64,000 bases of DNA, from the NCBI RefSeq assembly GCF_023715705.1, contig NZ_JAMBOS010000012.1, positions 1 to 64,000 on the forward strand, written 5' to 3'. Source of the stretch: Halalkalibacter oceani. Its GTDB lineage: Bacteria; Bacillota; Bacilli; Bacillales; Bacillaceae_D. Within the stretch, counting starts at the first letter, position 1. Each line of letters begins with the position of its first letter. Positions 42,675 to 50,333 of the stretch are shown here, piece by piece. The notes below the pieces were generated by a model. The model saw nothing but the letters and a program-made list of their open reading frames with translations, was not told the DNA's origin and did no database searches. Made by a program: the position numbers and the translations under genes.

Positions 42675-43958
42675 CTACTGCAGAACCGTTGGTAGCCAAA
42701 GCGAAATACCTGGCAGAAAGGCAAGCAATAGAGCGGCCGTGATAAGAATCAATAAAAACGGCCAGCTATATTTAATAAACTGTTCGACCTTCGTCCCCGT
42801 TATCGAGCACGTCGTATACATAATCGTGCCAAGCGGCGGCGTTAATGTACCGATACTGATACAAACAATAAAGAAAATACCAAAGTGGACCGGATCGATC
42901 TCATACTGCTGAATCATCGGCATAAATAATGGCGTCAGAATAACAATTGACACATTTCCTTCGATAAACATCCCGATAACCAGTAGAAAAATCAGGACCA
43001 CGATAAAAAACATCGCTGGCGAAGACACATGCCCCACCATAAACTCGGTTAGCCTTTGCGGCACCTGTTCGAGCGTCAGCACCCAGGCAAACGCGGAGCC
43101 TGCAGCAATAATAATTAAAATCGATGCGGCCGTTTGAACCGTTTCAACAAGGGCATGAACGAGCTGTCTCATCCTCATCTCACGGTAAATGACCAGCCCT
43201 AAAAATAAAGCATAAAATACGGCAATCGCCCCGGCCTCCGTAGCGCTGAACACCCCCAGGCGGATTCCGCCAATAATGATAATCGGCAACAGTAACGCCA
43301 ATATCGCATCTTTAAATGTAAAGAAAAAATCCTTCCTCGTCACCTTAACTTTATTTTCCGTTTCAATTTTATGTTTTTTGGCGTAAACATGCACATAGAT
43401 CATAAAAGATAAACATAGCACGATTCCCGGCAGCACACCGGCGAGAAATAAGCTTCCAATTGAGACATTTCCCACATAGCCGTACATAATCAAGGCAATC
43501 CCCGGTGGAATGATCGGAGTAATGAGGGAGGTTGACGCCGTTAACGCCGTCGCGAAGGCACGGCTGTAGCCCTTCTTTTCCATTTCAGGTACTAGGATTT
43601 TTGATTGCATCGCCGCATCGGCGACATTGGAACCCGACAGTCCCCCCATCAACGTGCTTAAGACGACATTGACCTGGGCTAATGATCCCGGTAGACGATT
43701 TGTCAGCACTTGGGCAAAGCGCAGCATTCTGGTTGTGATGCCTGTATAATTCATTAAAATACCGGCTGCCACAAAAAAAACAATCGCCAGCAAAGGAACG
43801 GATTCCACCCCTCCTACTAATCGTTGAATCAGAACGGTGCTCGAAAAAGCATCGGTAAAGAAAAAATAAACAGCAGTGCTGACGATTAAGGCAAACGCAA
43901 TCGGGACATTCAGCAAAAATAAGATCAGTAAAACCGATAAAACAACAGCCAGTGACAT
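42675..43958 (-). CDS. dctM: TRAP transporter large membrane subunit
   Basis: A 427-residue DctM-type subunit with twelve or so helices. Motifs include GLSGSNVADAAMQSKILVPE, SLITPIIPPGIALIMYG and LTPPLGTIMY. It forms the sodium-driven channel for a dicarboxylate- or sugar-acid-type substrate. Start 43958 (AAGGAGG upstream) is chosen. It follows dctQ by one base, so the two are coupled. The repeated hairpin of the family at 42545-42590 lies 85 bases downstream. Confidence 0.93.
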   Translation of the reverse strand: MSLAVVLSVLLILFLLNVPIAFALIVSTAVYFFFTDAFSSTVLIQRLVGGVESVPLLAIVFFVAAGILMNYTGITTRMLRFAQVLTNRLPGSLAQVNVVLSTLMGGLSGSNVADAAMQSKILVPEMEKKGYSRAFATALTASTSLITPIIPPGIALIMYGYVGNVSIGSLFLAGVLPGIVLCLSFMIYVHVYAKKHKIETENKVKVTRKDFFFTFKDAILALLLPIIIIGGIRLGVFSATEAGAIAVFYALFLGLVIYREMRMRQLVHALVETVQTAASILIIIAAGSAFAWVLTLEQVPQRLTEFMVGHVSSPAMFFIVVLIFLLVIGMFIEGNVSIVILTPLFMPMIQQYEIDPVHFGIFFIVCISIGTLTPPLGTIMYTTCSITGTKVEQFIKYSWPFLLILITAALLLAFLPGISLWLPTVLQ

Positions 43959-43959
43959 C

Positions 43960-44439
43960 CTAAGCCCCTCCTTCCTTTCTAAATTCCAGCTGGAGGGTAC
44001 GAATGAACGACCTCGTAAAGTAAATAGCCGTAAACAGTCCGGCAATCGGCACAGCGATGTTGATCGTCTGATAGCTGATCCCGAGAATTGGTGTCAGCTT
44101 GCTCGATGCCTGCATCGTAAAGTCCATGCCGAGGTAAATAAAAATATAAAACAGTACATAATAAATCGCTGCCGCCCGGACGAAAAGACTGATGATCCGT
44201 AACGGCCGCGGCATTTTATTAACAAAATAATCGACGCCAACATGGCTATTGCGCTTCATCGCCGAGCTGATACCGATATAGACAAACCAGACAAACAGCC
44301 CGATTGTCAATTCCTCCACCCACGGCAGTGGATTATTTAACAGATAACGTGAAAACACATTCGTACCCGTCAGCAAAATAATTGCCGAAAGGGCGATTGT
44401 GGCAATACCATCATCGAGCCACTTTAACCACTTGACCAT
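43960..44439 (-). CDS. dctQ: TRAP transporter small membrane subunit
   Basis: A 159-residue DctQ-type protein with four helices. LPWVEELTIGLFVWFVYIGI contains the conserved WxEE helix of the family. Start 44439 (GGGGGAAAG upstream) is chosen over 44502. It stabilises the large subunit and links it with the binding protein. Confidence 0.88.
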   Translation of the reverse strand: MVKWLKWLDDGIATIALSAIILLTGTNVFSRYLLNNPLPWVEELTIGLFVWFVYIGISSAMKRNSHVGVDYFVNKMPRPLRIISLFVRAAAIYYVLFYIFIYLGMDFTMQASSKLTPILGISYQTINIAVPIAGLFTAIYFTRSFIRTLQLEFRKEGGA

Positions 44440-44553
44440 TATGCTTTCCCCCTGACACCTGAACCGTAGTCGACAAAGCCAGCCATGAACAAAACGCTTC
44501 ATGACTGACTTTTTTCAAACCGCGATACAGTCTGTCGCAATTGTATCGATTTT

Positions 44554-45624
44554 TTATGGTTGGTTCTCCAGCAGTTCCTTAATTTCGTCATATAAACCAG
44601 GCGTCCAGGAAGGAAACGCTTCATATACATCTTGCACCAATTGTTTAAACGCTTCCGTGTCAACCTCGTTTATTTCGACACCTGCCGCTTCAAATTCCGC
44701 CAACACATCCTCTGTCTGTTCATCCAGGACCGCTCTTGCAAATTCACTCGCCTCATCACCTGTTTCTCTCAATATTTGCACAAGATCCTCAGGTAGCGTC
44801 TCGACGAAGCTTGTGCCGCCAATCCAGGCGGTAATAAATTTCTGATGCCCTGTCAAGGCAAGATGCTTCGACACCTCATGTGCTTTCACCCCTTGAAGAA
44901 CGGGCAGCGGATTTTCTGCTCCATCGACAAGACCTTGTTGAAGTGACGTATACAGCTCTCCTAGAGGCGTTGGTGTCGCTGCCGCCCCCATTGCTTCAAA
45001 GGCCTGAATTGACATTTGATTATTTGGCACACGAATCTTTAACCCGTTTAAATCTTCAGGAGTTTCCACCTTTTCATTTGTTAAAAGATGACGCTCTCCA
45101 TACACCGTTCTTGTTGTCACAACTTCAATGCCCTGCTCCCTTAAATCTCCCCGTAACCCTTCAAACCAATCTGTCTCCGTTAAGTAAAGCAGTTCATCTA
45201 TGTCTTCCACTAAATAAGGAGCCGTTAATATGCCGGCATCAGGAACATAATCCATTAAGAAGTCGTACCCGGCAAGCACGATCACATTGTTACCCATTTG
45301 CGCCTGCTCGACGACATCCTTTTCAGCGCCTAATTGCGAGCTCGGATAAAGAACCAGTTCCAGCCTTCCGCCACTCGCTTCCTCGGCTAATTCCTTCCAC
45401 TTTTTCGCCAGCTCATCGACAGGCTCACCAGGCTGATTTCCATAAGCGATATTGATCGAATAGAGCTCTCCATCTACGGCCTCGTCCGCTTCGTTATCAG
45501 CAGCCTCTGGCTCTGCATTCTCGGCAGCCCCCTCTTCACTCGTACCGGAAGAACAAGCCGCAACAGCAGTTAACAAGAAAACCGTAAATAAAAATAGTAA
45601 CAGCTTACCGATTTTTTTCATCAT
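44554..45624 (-). CDS. dctP: TRAP transporter substrate-binding lipoprotein
   Basis: A 356-residue DctP-type protein anchored as a lipoprotein (AVAAC, Cys 24) with an acidic Glu/Ala/Asp linker of about 25 residues. Binding-site markers are DLNGLKIRVPNN, with the Arg that usually holds a carboxylate, and GELYTSLQQGLVDGAENPL. The substrate is therefore probably an organic acid. It starts the dctPQM operon, which has an extended -10 promoter and a cre-like site just upstream. Confidence 0.92.
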   Translation of the reverse strand: MMKKIGKLLLFLFTVFLLTAVAACSSGTSEEGAAENAEPEAADNEADEAVDGELYSINIAYGNQPGEPVDELAKKWKELAEEASGGRLELVLYPSSQLGAEKDVVEQAQMGNNVIVLAGYDFLMDYVPDAGILTAPYLVEDIDELLYLTETDWFEGLRGDLREQGIEVVTTRTVYGERHLLTNEKVETPEDLNGLKIRVPNNQMSIQAFEAMGAAATPTPLGELYTSLQQGLVDGAENPLPVLQGVKAHEVSKHLALTGHQKFITAWIGGTSFVETLPEDLVQILRETGDEASEFARAVLDEQTEDVLAEFEAAGVEINEVDTEAFKQLVQDVYEAFPSWTPGLYDEIKELLENQP

Positions 45625-45653
45625 AATTCCCCTTTTTTATGTCATCTAAGGAA

Positions 45654-45667
45654 GGATAGCGCTTACA
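45654..45667 (-). promoter_or_regulatory. candidate cre site (CcpA) before dctPQM
   Basis: TGTAAGCGCTATCC on the minus strand matches the cre consensus TGWAANCGNTNWCA at every position but the last. It lies 30 bases before dctP and about 40 bases after the likely start point, a place where CcpA acts as a roadblock. Confidence 0.7.
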
Positions 45668-45698
45668 TAAAACGCGATCGCTCTCATCCCCATTTCCA

Positions 45699-45707
45699 AT
45701 TATAGCA
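45699..45707 (-). promoter_or_regulatory. extended -10 promoter of dctPQM
   Basis: TGCTATAAT on the minus strand is an exact extended -10 hexamer. The -35 region is weak, as is common when TGn is present. Confidence 0.6.
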
Positions 45708-45791
45708 ACCACTGGATAAATAAAAATTGCCTAAAATTGCGATTTTATACCTTTTTTTGATATTGTTACAGGATAAAAGTCTCCATACTAC

Positions 45792-45838
45792 AAAAACGGC
45801 GTTTCCCTGCTTAAATTGTTGGGAAACCACCGTTTTTA
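45792..45838. terminator. bidirectional terminator
   Basis: AAAACGG-GTTTCCC with GGGAAAC-CCGTTTT. T tracts are present on both strands; it lies 34 bases after the leftward small gene that ends at 45872. Confidence 0.85.
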
Positions 45839-45871
45839 TGGAGGCTTATCATTTTGTTATTTCCTTGCTTT

Positions 45872-46057
45872 TCACATAATTTCATCATACGTATAGCGCA
45901 CGACATAGCGATTTGTTTTCAGCTTTTTGATCTCAACGACCGGCCCGATTTCATAGCCATTGATCCAGTTGTCCTCGATTTTCGCTTTGACGCAGCCAGC
46001 CTGAAACTTCGATTGAAACACTTGCTTATAATAGACCCACTTCGGCAATTTCTTCAT
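45872..46057 (-). CDS. small hypothetical soluble protein
   Basis: A 61-residue basic protein (MKKLPKWVYYKQVFQSKFQA onward) without signal or membrane segment. Start 46057 is chosen with GGGAAGGG about 8 bases upstream. A longer reading to 46135 exists but has no better site. A compact beta-rich fold is suggested by alternating residues such as YEIGPVVEIKKL. I do not recognise the family. Confidence 0.55.
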   Translation of the reverse strand: MKKLPKWVYYKQVFQSKFQAGCVKAKIEDNWINGYEIGPVVEIKKLKTNRYVVRYTYDEIM

Positions 46058-46342
46058 ATCCGGCCCTTCCCTTTCCACTTTTTCGTCGTTCTGCTTATCA
46101 TTTGTGACTATATCAAGTAGAGATAATGGTATCATACTGGAATTTCATTAACAGCTTAAGCGTTTTGGTTACTGATTATAATTATATTTATTTTCAGCTT
46201 TTTTACAAATTATTCTCTTTTTTAAGCAAATGTTAACGTTGAAAAAAATTGGACGAGAAGAACGGGCTAATACAACAAGATGATGATCACGAGGGACCCC
46301 GCTCCTGAAATAGACTGCGCTAAACAGGCTTTGAGACAAATT
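46058..46342. other. gene-free stretch before the repeat
   Basis: The stretch is AT-rich to about 46250, then G/C-richer text that leads into the 84-bp palindrome. I see no credible gene on either strand, only chance frames. Confidence 0.4.
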
Positions 46343-46428
46343 GGCAATGGCTTCACACGCCACAAGCCCGTTGTGAGTGGGTTTCTCACAACGGGCTTTA
46401 AAAGATCGTGGCGGTTCCGCTCATTGCT
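46343..46428. repeat. 84-bp dispersed nested palindrome, copy A
   Basis: Outer arms GCAATGGCTTCACACGCCAC and GTGGCGGTTCCGCTCATTGC are imperfect mirror images. Between them an inner perfect stem AAGCCCGTTGTGAG/CTCACAACGGGCTT encloses TGGGTTT. It is followed directly by a CTAGGCAAAAGG-type terminator (46431-46474). Whole copy C is at 52866-52949; partial copies are at 13872, 42592, 47261, 56637 and 61273. Confidence 0.88.
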
Positions 46429-46430
46429 TA

Positions 46431-46474
46431 GAGGCTAGGCAAAAGGTAAAAAAACAACCTTTTGTCCCAGCCTC
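46431..46474. terminator. terminator attached to repeat A
   Basis: GAGGCTAGGCAAAAGGT with ACCTTTTGTCCCAGCCTC (one mismatch), 22 bases after the leftward yutG stop. Confidence 0.85.
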
Positions 46475-46496
46475 TTCTGTTAGTATGTTTTGATTA

Positions 46497-47048
46497 TTAT
46501 CCAATTAATTCTTCGTTTTCCCGTTGCTTGATATCCTCCAGGCGGCGGTTCTCTTCGCGATCGCGCTGGCGGTGGGCCAGTCTGGCTGCAGCGCTCGCCG
46601 CGATACTTGCGACAAGATCATCAAGAAACGTGTCAATTTTCGGCTTCCGCTTGTCCAGTTCATCAATGATTCCGACCTTTTCCTTGTCAAGGTAGCCAAA
46701 TGTTGTCACGGCGATACTGCCAAAGCCGAACACGGAGCCGAGCGCTATCGTTTCATCAACCCCGAACAAGCCTTCATCAGATTCGACGAGTGATTGCAGC
46801 GGCTCGGACAGCTTTTTCTGTTCAGCCAATATATCCAATTCAACCCCGACGAGGATTGCGTGCTGAATTTCACGCTTGCAAAGAACGGCATCGACGCTTT
46901 CGTAGCACTCCTCGATCGTCAAATCGGGATTATATTTCACTTGCAGATCATACACAATATTCGCAATATCCTGAACGGCAACGCCCCGTTCTGTCAGCTT
47001 ATCACGAGCTGCTTTCTCTACTGCTTCACATGGTACTGGTTTCTTCAT
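46497..47048 (-). CDS. yutG: YutG-type phosphatidylglycerophosphatase A-like protein
   Basis: A 183-residue protein matching YutG/PgpA. Key texts are LTERGVAVQDIANIVYDLQV, SVDAVLCKREIQHAILVGVE and FLDDLVASIAASAAARLAHR, the region that carries the family's acidic residues. PgpA dephosphorylates phosphatidylglycerophosphate, a step in phospholipid synthesis. YutG in B. subtilis is placed in this family, although its activity has been less studied than that of E. coli PgpA. Start 47048 has GAGGAGGG. The C-terminus is charged (HRQRDREENRRLEDIKQREN). Confidence 0.85.
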   Translation of the reverse strand: MKKPVPCEAVEKAARDKLTERGVAVQDIANIVYDLQVKYNPDLTIEECYESVDAVLCKREIQHAILVGVELDILAEQKKLSEPLQSLVESDEGLFGVDETIALGSVFGFGSIAVTTFGYLDKEKVGIIDELDKRKPKIDTFLDDLVASIAASAAARLAHRQRDREENRRLEDIKQRENEELIG

Positions 47049-47343
47049 TGATTTCCCTCCTCTATCTATCATATTCTACCATACCCGCATCCGCCCGTCT
47101 GGTAACAGGAAAAAAGAAGAAGAGCTTGGGCCAAAGGATGTTCTCCTTTTGCGCCGGTCTTAAAGCGCCAACTCTATACTTCCTTCACTCTGGCCTCGAA
47201 TGAATAATAAAGAATTAGGTATTATTATTTGCTTAACCATCATAAATTTGCTGCTTCTAAGCAATGAGCATAACCGCCACGATCTTTAAACCCACTCGTC
47301 GCATTGCTTTCAAAATCAGGCAACGACTAGGCTCATTACGAAA
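47049..47343. repeat. gap with decayed repeat, copy D
   Basis: At 47261-47307 the text GCAATGAGCATAACCGCCAC-GATCTTTA-AACCCACTC-GCATTGC is a deleted form of the 84-bp palindrome. Near 47125-47165 a decayed terminator-like hairpin (CCAAAGGA/TCCTTTTG) is also visible. No gene was seen in the 366-base gap. Confidence 0.6.
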
Positions 47344-47383
47344 AAGCTGCTGAAAAAGTGAAATCGTACTTTTTCAGCAGCTT
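47344..47383 (-). terminator. terminator of the formate-dehydrogenase-like gene
   Basis: AAGCTGCTGAAAAAGT with ACTTTTTCAGCAGCTT; on the minus strand it runs into CTTTTTCG. It is the third copy of the GCTGCTGAAAAAGT hairpin, with its loop in the other orientation, 32 bases after the leftward oxidoreductase stop. Confidence 0.88.
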
Positions 47384-47414
47384 CCTTCTATAACTATTGC
47401 TGTCCGGTTGTTAA

Positions 47415-49775
47415 TCAACCTTCTGCTGTCTCTTCTAATTCTTCTATTCTTCTTTCCAGGTAGCTGACATCTTTGCGGGCGTTAAAGCGCTCGGCTTTTT
47501 CAACCTTGACGGCGATGTTGTAGCTCGGGATTTTCGCCAGATCCTCGTACACACCTTTTGGCAACAAGAAGTTTCCTTCAGGGAAATACAATTCAATGTT
47601 GCCTCGGGCAATGTCGATAAAACGCGCCTTGCCGCTGAACACACCGTACTGGTTGTAGACGACGATATTTTCCCGTTCTGTGATGCTTAAATCCTTCGCG
47701 TCCTCCGCATTCATGAGCACGTCGTAGCGATCCGCATCATTATTCGGATCATTCTCGCTGTACACCATTGAGTTAAATTGCTTGCCTCGTCTTGTTGTGA
47801 TATAAAAATCACCGGCTGTTTTGTTCAAGTCGGGAATGTCGACAGCGATTAAATTTCCTTTGCCGTCCGGTGTCGGACAAACGCCGTCCTCACAGAGCCA
47901 GGCTCCTCCCCATTGGAACACATCACCCTGTTCCTTTAAATGCTGAATGCCATCATAATTCGGATTCGCCAATGCAATTTCGTCGCGGATCGCCTGACCG
48001 TCCGCAAAGTCGATCAACTCGGCATCTTCCGGTCTGACCCGCTTCGCAAGATCAAGATAAATTTTCCACTCGGAACGTGCTTCTTCAATCATCTGTTTGT
48101 TTCCATCAATCGGCGGAGAAAAGTAGACCATTCGTTCCGTTGAAGTTGACGTACCTCCGCCATCCTGCTCAAAACGTGTTTTCGCCGGAAGGACAATGAC
48201 CGCTTCCTTCGCGTCAACGAGCGTCGACGTATTAAAAATAATATCCTGATGGACGCGGATTTCAAGCTCGGATAATGCTTTTTCAACAAAGTCAGGATCA
48301 GGCATTGTTTCAAGGAAGTTCCCGCCCGATAAGTAATACAGCTTGATTTTCCGCTCATGGTCTTCAGGGAGCATAATGTTCTCAAGCGACACGCCAAGCA
48401 CATCTCCCTGCCATTTTGGCAGCTCAAATTTCCAGAGCTTTTCAATCCGTTCAATATTGGCCGGTTCAAAGTCCCCTCCCGGAAGCACGAACGGATCAGC
48501 GCCCATCTCACCGCTTCCCTGAACGCCGGAATGACCGCGGATCGGCATGACACCGCAATGTTCTCTGCCTAAAAATCCGCGCAGCAAAGCAAGGTTTGCC
48601 ACCTGGGAAATATTATCTGAAGCGAAGGTGTGCATTGTCAGTCCCATTGACCAGACAAACACCCCAGACTTGCTCTTGGCAAGCAGCTCAGCCAGCTCCG
48701 CGATTCTTTCCTGTGTTACCCCGGAAGAGGCAACAATCGCTTCCCAGGACTGCTCGGCGACCTTCGCCTTTAGTTCCTCATAGCCATTGACATGAGCCTC
48801 CACGAAAGCATGGTCAATCGCTGAACCCGGTTCTGCTGCTTCCATCTCAAACCAATGCTTCATAATCCCGTGCATAAACGCAATATCTCCGCCAATATTC
48901 ACCTGGTAAAAATCATCCGCGAGCTTTGTGCCAAATAAAGCCGACTCGCCAATGGACGGAATCCAGTATTTCTCCATCGATGGTTCGCGGTACGGGTTAA
49001 TGCAAATGATTTTCGTTCCTTTTCGTTTCGCCGCGTACATGTATTTCGTCGACACCGGCTGATTATTCGCTGCGACCGAACCCCAGAAGACGATCACATC
49101 TGAACCGATCCAGTCTTTGTAGTTACAGCTTGAGGCCCCGATGCCGAGCGAGCGCTTAAGCGCTGTTTTCGATGGTGAGTGACAAATCCGCGACGCATTG
49201 TCAATATGGTTCGTTCCAAGAAATCTCGCTACCTTGGCAGCGACATAATAGGATTCATTCGTAATGCCTCGCGCCGTTAAATAGAAGGCGTAGTTTTTCG
49301 GATCGAGCTTCTTCATTTTATCAGCAATGAGGTCCATCGCTTCATCCCACTCAATTCGCGAAAAGCGACGCTCGCCCGGGCGACGGATGAGCGGATACGG
49401 AATTCGTCCGAGCTCACGCAGCTCGGCGCTCGAATACTTGCGCAACTCATCAATATCAGCGTGGACAATCTCTTCCTTCATCGCCGGCATCGTATTGAGC
49501 CGCAGCACATTTAAACGGGTCGTGCAAAGATGCGGCCCGGCCAGCGTCTGATCATACAGCCCAGCAACGCCAAGGGCACAGCCGTCACAGACCCCTTTTG
49601 TAATAATGTTCTTCGCATATTGCAAATTATCTCGATTATTCCAGACGACCTTCATCGTATCGCGAATATGCTTCGGCTTAACCTTTCCTAAGCCGAATGG
49701 TACCTTGCTTGCCCACAGCTTCGGTGCCGGCGTATGCGGCAGTTTGATCGGTCCTGAATGCTTTGTTTTCCCCAT
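47415..49775 (-). CDS. FdhF/YdeP-family molybdopterin oxidoreductase
   Basis: A 786-residue molybdenum bis-MGD enzyme of the FdhF/YdeP group. An N-terminal GVCDGCALG segment with a further Cys (about residue 83) makes a partial iron-sulfur site. The active-site text SRICHSPSKTALKRSL places a Cys where formate dehydrogenase H has selenocysteine. The domain order (MopB_FDH-like, then C-terminal MGD domain GDFYITTRRGKQFNSMVYSE) is complete. Start 49775 (AAGGAGTG upstream) is chosen. Whether it oxidises formate is not proven; YdeP-type proteins have unclear substrates. Neighbours (fdhD, mobB, moeA, OFA carrier) support a formate role. Confidence 0.85.
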   Translation of the reverse strand: MGKTKHSGPIKLPHTPAPKLWASKVPFGLGKVKPKHIRDTMKVVWNNRDNLQYAKNIITKGVCDGCALGVAGLYDQTLAGPHLCTTRLNVLRLNTMPAMKEEIVHADIDELRKYSSAELRELGRIPYPLIRRPGERRFSRIEWDEAMDLIADKMKKLDPKNYAFYLTARGITNESYYVAAKVARFLGTNHIDNASRICHSPSKTALKRSLGIGASSCNYKDWIGSDVIVFWGSVAANNQPVSTKYMYAAKRKGTKIICINPYREPSMEKYWIPSIGESALFGTKLADDFYQVNIGGDIAFMHGIMKHWFEMEAAEPGSAIDHAFVEAHVNGYEELKAKVAEQSWEAIVASSGVTQERIAELAELLAKSKSGVFVWSMGLTMHTFASDNISQVANLALLRGFLGREHCGVMPIRGHSGVQGSGEMGADPFVLPGGDFEPANIERIEKLWKFELPKWQGDVLGVSLENIMLPEDHERKIKLYYLSGGNFLETMPDPDFVEKALSELEIRVHQDIIFNTSTLVDAKEAVIVLPAKTRFEQDGGGTSTSTERMVYFSPPIDGNKQMIEEARSEWKIYLDLAKRVRPEDAELIDFADGQAIRDEIALANPNYDGIQHLKEQGDVFQWGGAWLCEDGVCPTPDGKGNLIAVDIPDLNKTAGDFYITTRRGKQFNSMVYSENDPNNDADRYDVLMNAEDAKDLSITERENIVVYNQYGVFSGKARFIDIARGNIELYFPEGNFLLPKGVYEDLAKIPSYNIAVKVEKAERFNARKDVSYLERRIEELEETAEG

Positions 49776-49818
49776 AAACAGATCACTCCTTCTTGCATTT
49801 TCAGTCATTCTCGCAAAA

Positions 49819-49866
49819 AACCACCGCTTCTCCTTGCCAGAATCCAGGTAAGGGTAGACGGTGGTT
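49819..49866 (-). terminator. terminator/attenuator between DUF2294 and the oxidoreductase gene
   Basis: On the minus strand CCACCG-CCTT-CC...GG-AAGG-CGGTGG closes a bulged stem followed by TTTTTTG. It lies about 38 bases after the DUF2294 stop and 44 bases before the oxidoreductase start. It could end the first message or modulate readthrough. Confidence 0.7.
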
Positions 49867-49903
49867 GAGTCTTTTGCAGGTGCGCTACTAAGTGCCAAAC
49901 CAA

Positions 49904-50266
49904 TTATTTTTTTGAAAACTTCTCTTCTATATTATCATCAAATACGAAGATCGACATGCCAAAATCGCGTTCAATATCAATATCGACAAATAAATCAACA
50001 AACTTCGCCTGCAAAAACTCCTCCATCTCAACAGGACGGTTTTTGCGATACATCTCTTTCACCATTTCCGTACGCGCCGCACGCAGCATTTGCTTGCCTT
50101 CGTCGGCGGTCGCAATGAATTTCTCTACCGGAGAAAGGTTCCCCTGCATTTCGCAAATCGCCCAATTCTTACAAAATGTCGTATTAATTTGACTCGGTCC
50201 CTTTCCCATATGCTTTTTGCGAAAGGAACGGACTAAATTACTGAATTCCGCTTCGTATTTATTCAT
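49904..50266 (-). CDS. DUF2294 protein (YbcI-like)
   Basis: A 120-residue protein matching DUF2294. It has an MGKGPSQINTTFCKNWAICE motif and a FVDLFVDIDIERDFGMSIFVFDD tail. Function is not established, but the family often occurs beside formate dehydrogenase and related genes, as here. No signal or membrane segment is present. It is upstream of the YdeP-type gene in the same direction, separated by a terminator. Confidence 0.82.
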   Translation of the reverse strand: MNKYEAEFSNLVRSFRKKHMGKGPSQINTTFCKNWAICEMQGNLSPVEKFIATADEGKQMLRAARTEMVKEMYRKNRPVEMEEFLQAKFVDLFVDIDIERDFGMSIFVFDDNIEEKFSKK

Positions 50267-50333
50267 GTCTGTGGCCCTCGTTTACATGTTCTCTCTTAAA
50301 AGAGTAGAATGCCGCCATGAAAATGTCAATAAA

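Noticed and set aside
44880-45455. 191-codon open frame on the plus strand
   Set aside because: Antisense to dctP; the binding-protein motifs and lipobox are on the minus strand.
46343-46428. CRISPR array or phage att site
   Set aside because: Copies are kilobases apart with no spacers, and no cas, integrase or phage gene is present; they are dispersed palindromes.
46700-47203. 167-codon open frame on the plus strand
   Set aside because: Antisense to the YutG gene and runs through repeat debris.
48089-48553. 154-codon frame inside the oxidoreductase gene
   Set aside because: Out-of-frame shadow of a gene with complete domain structure.
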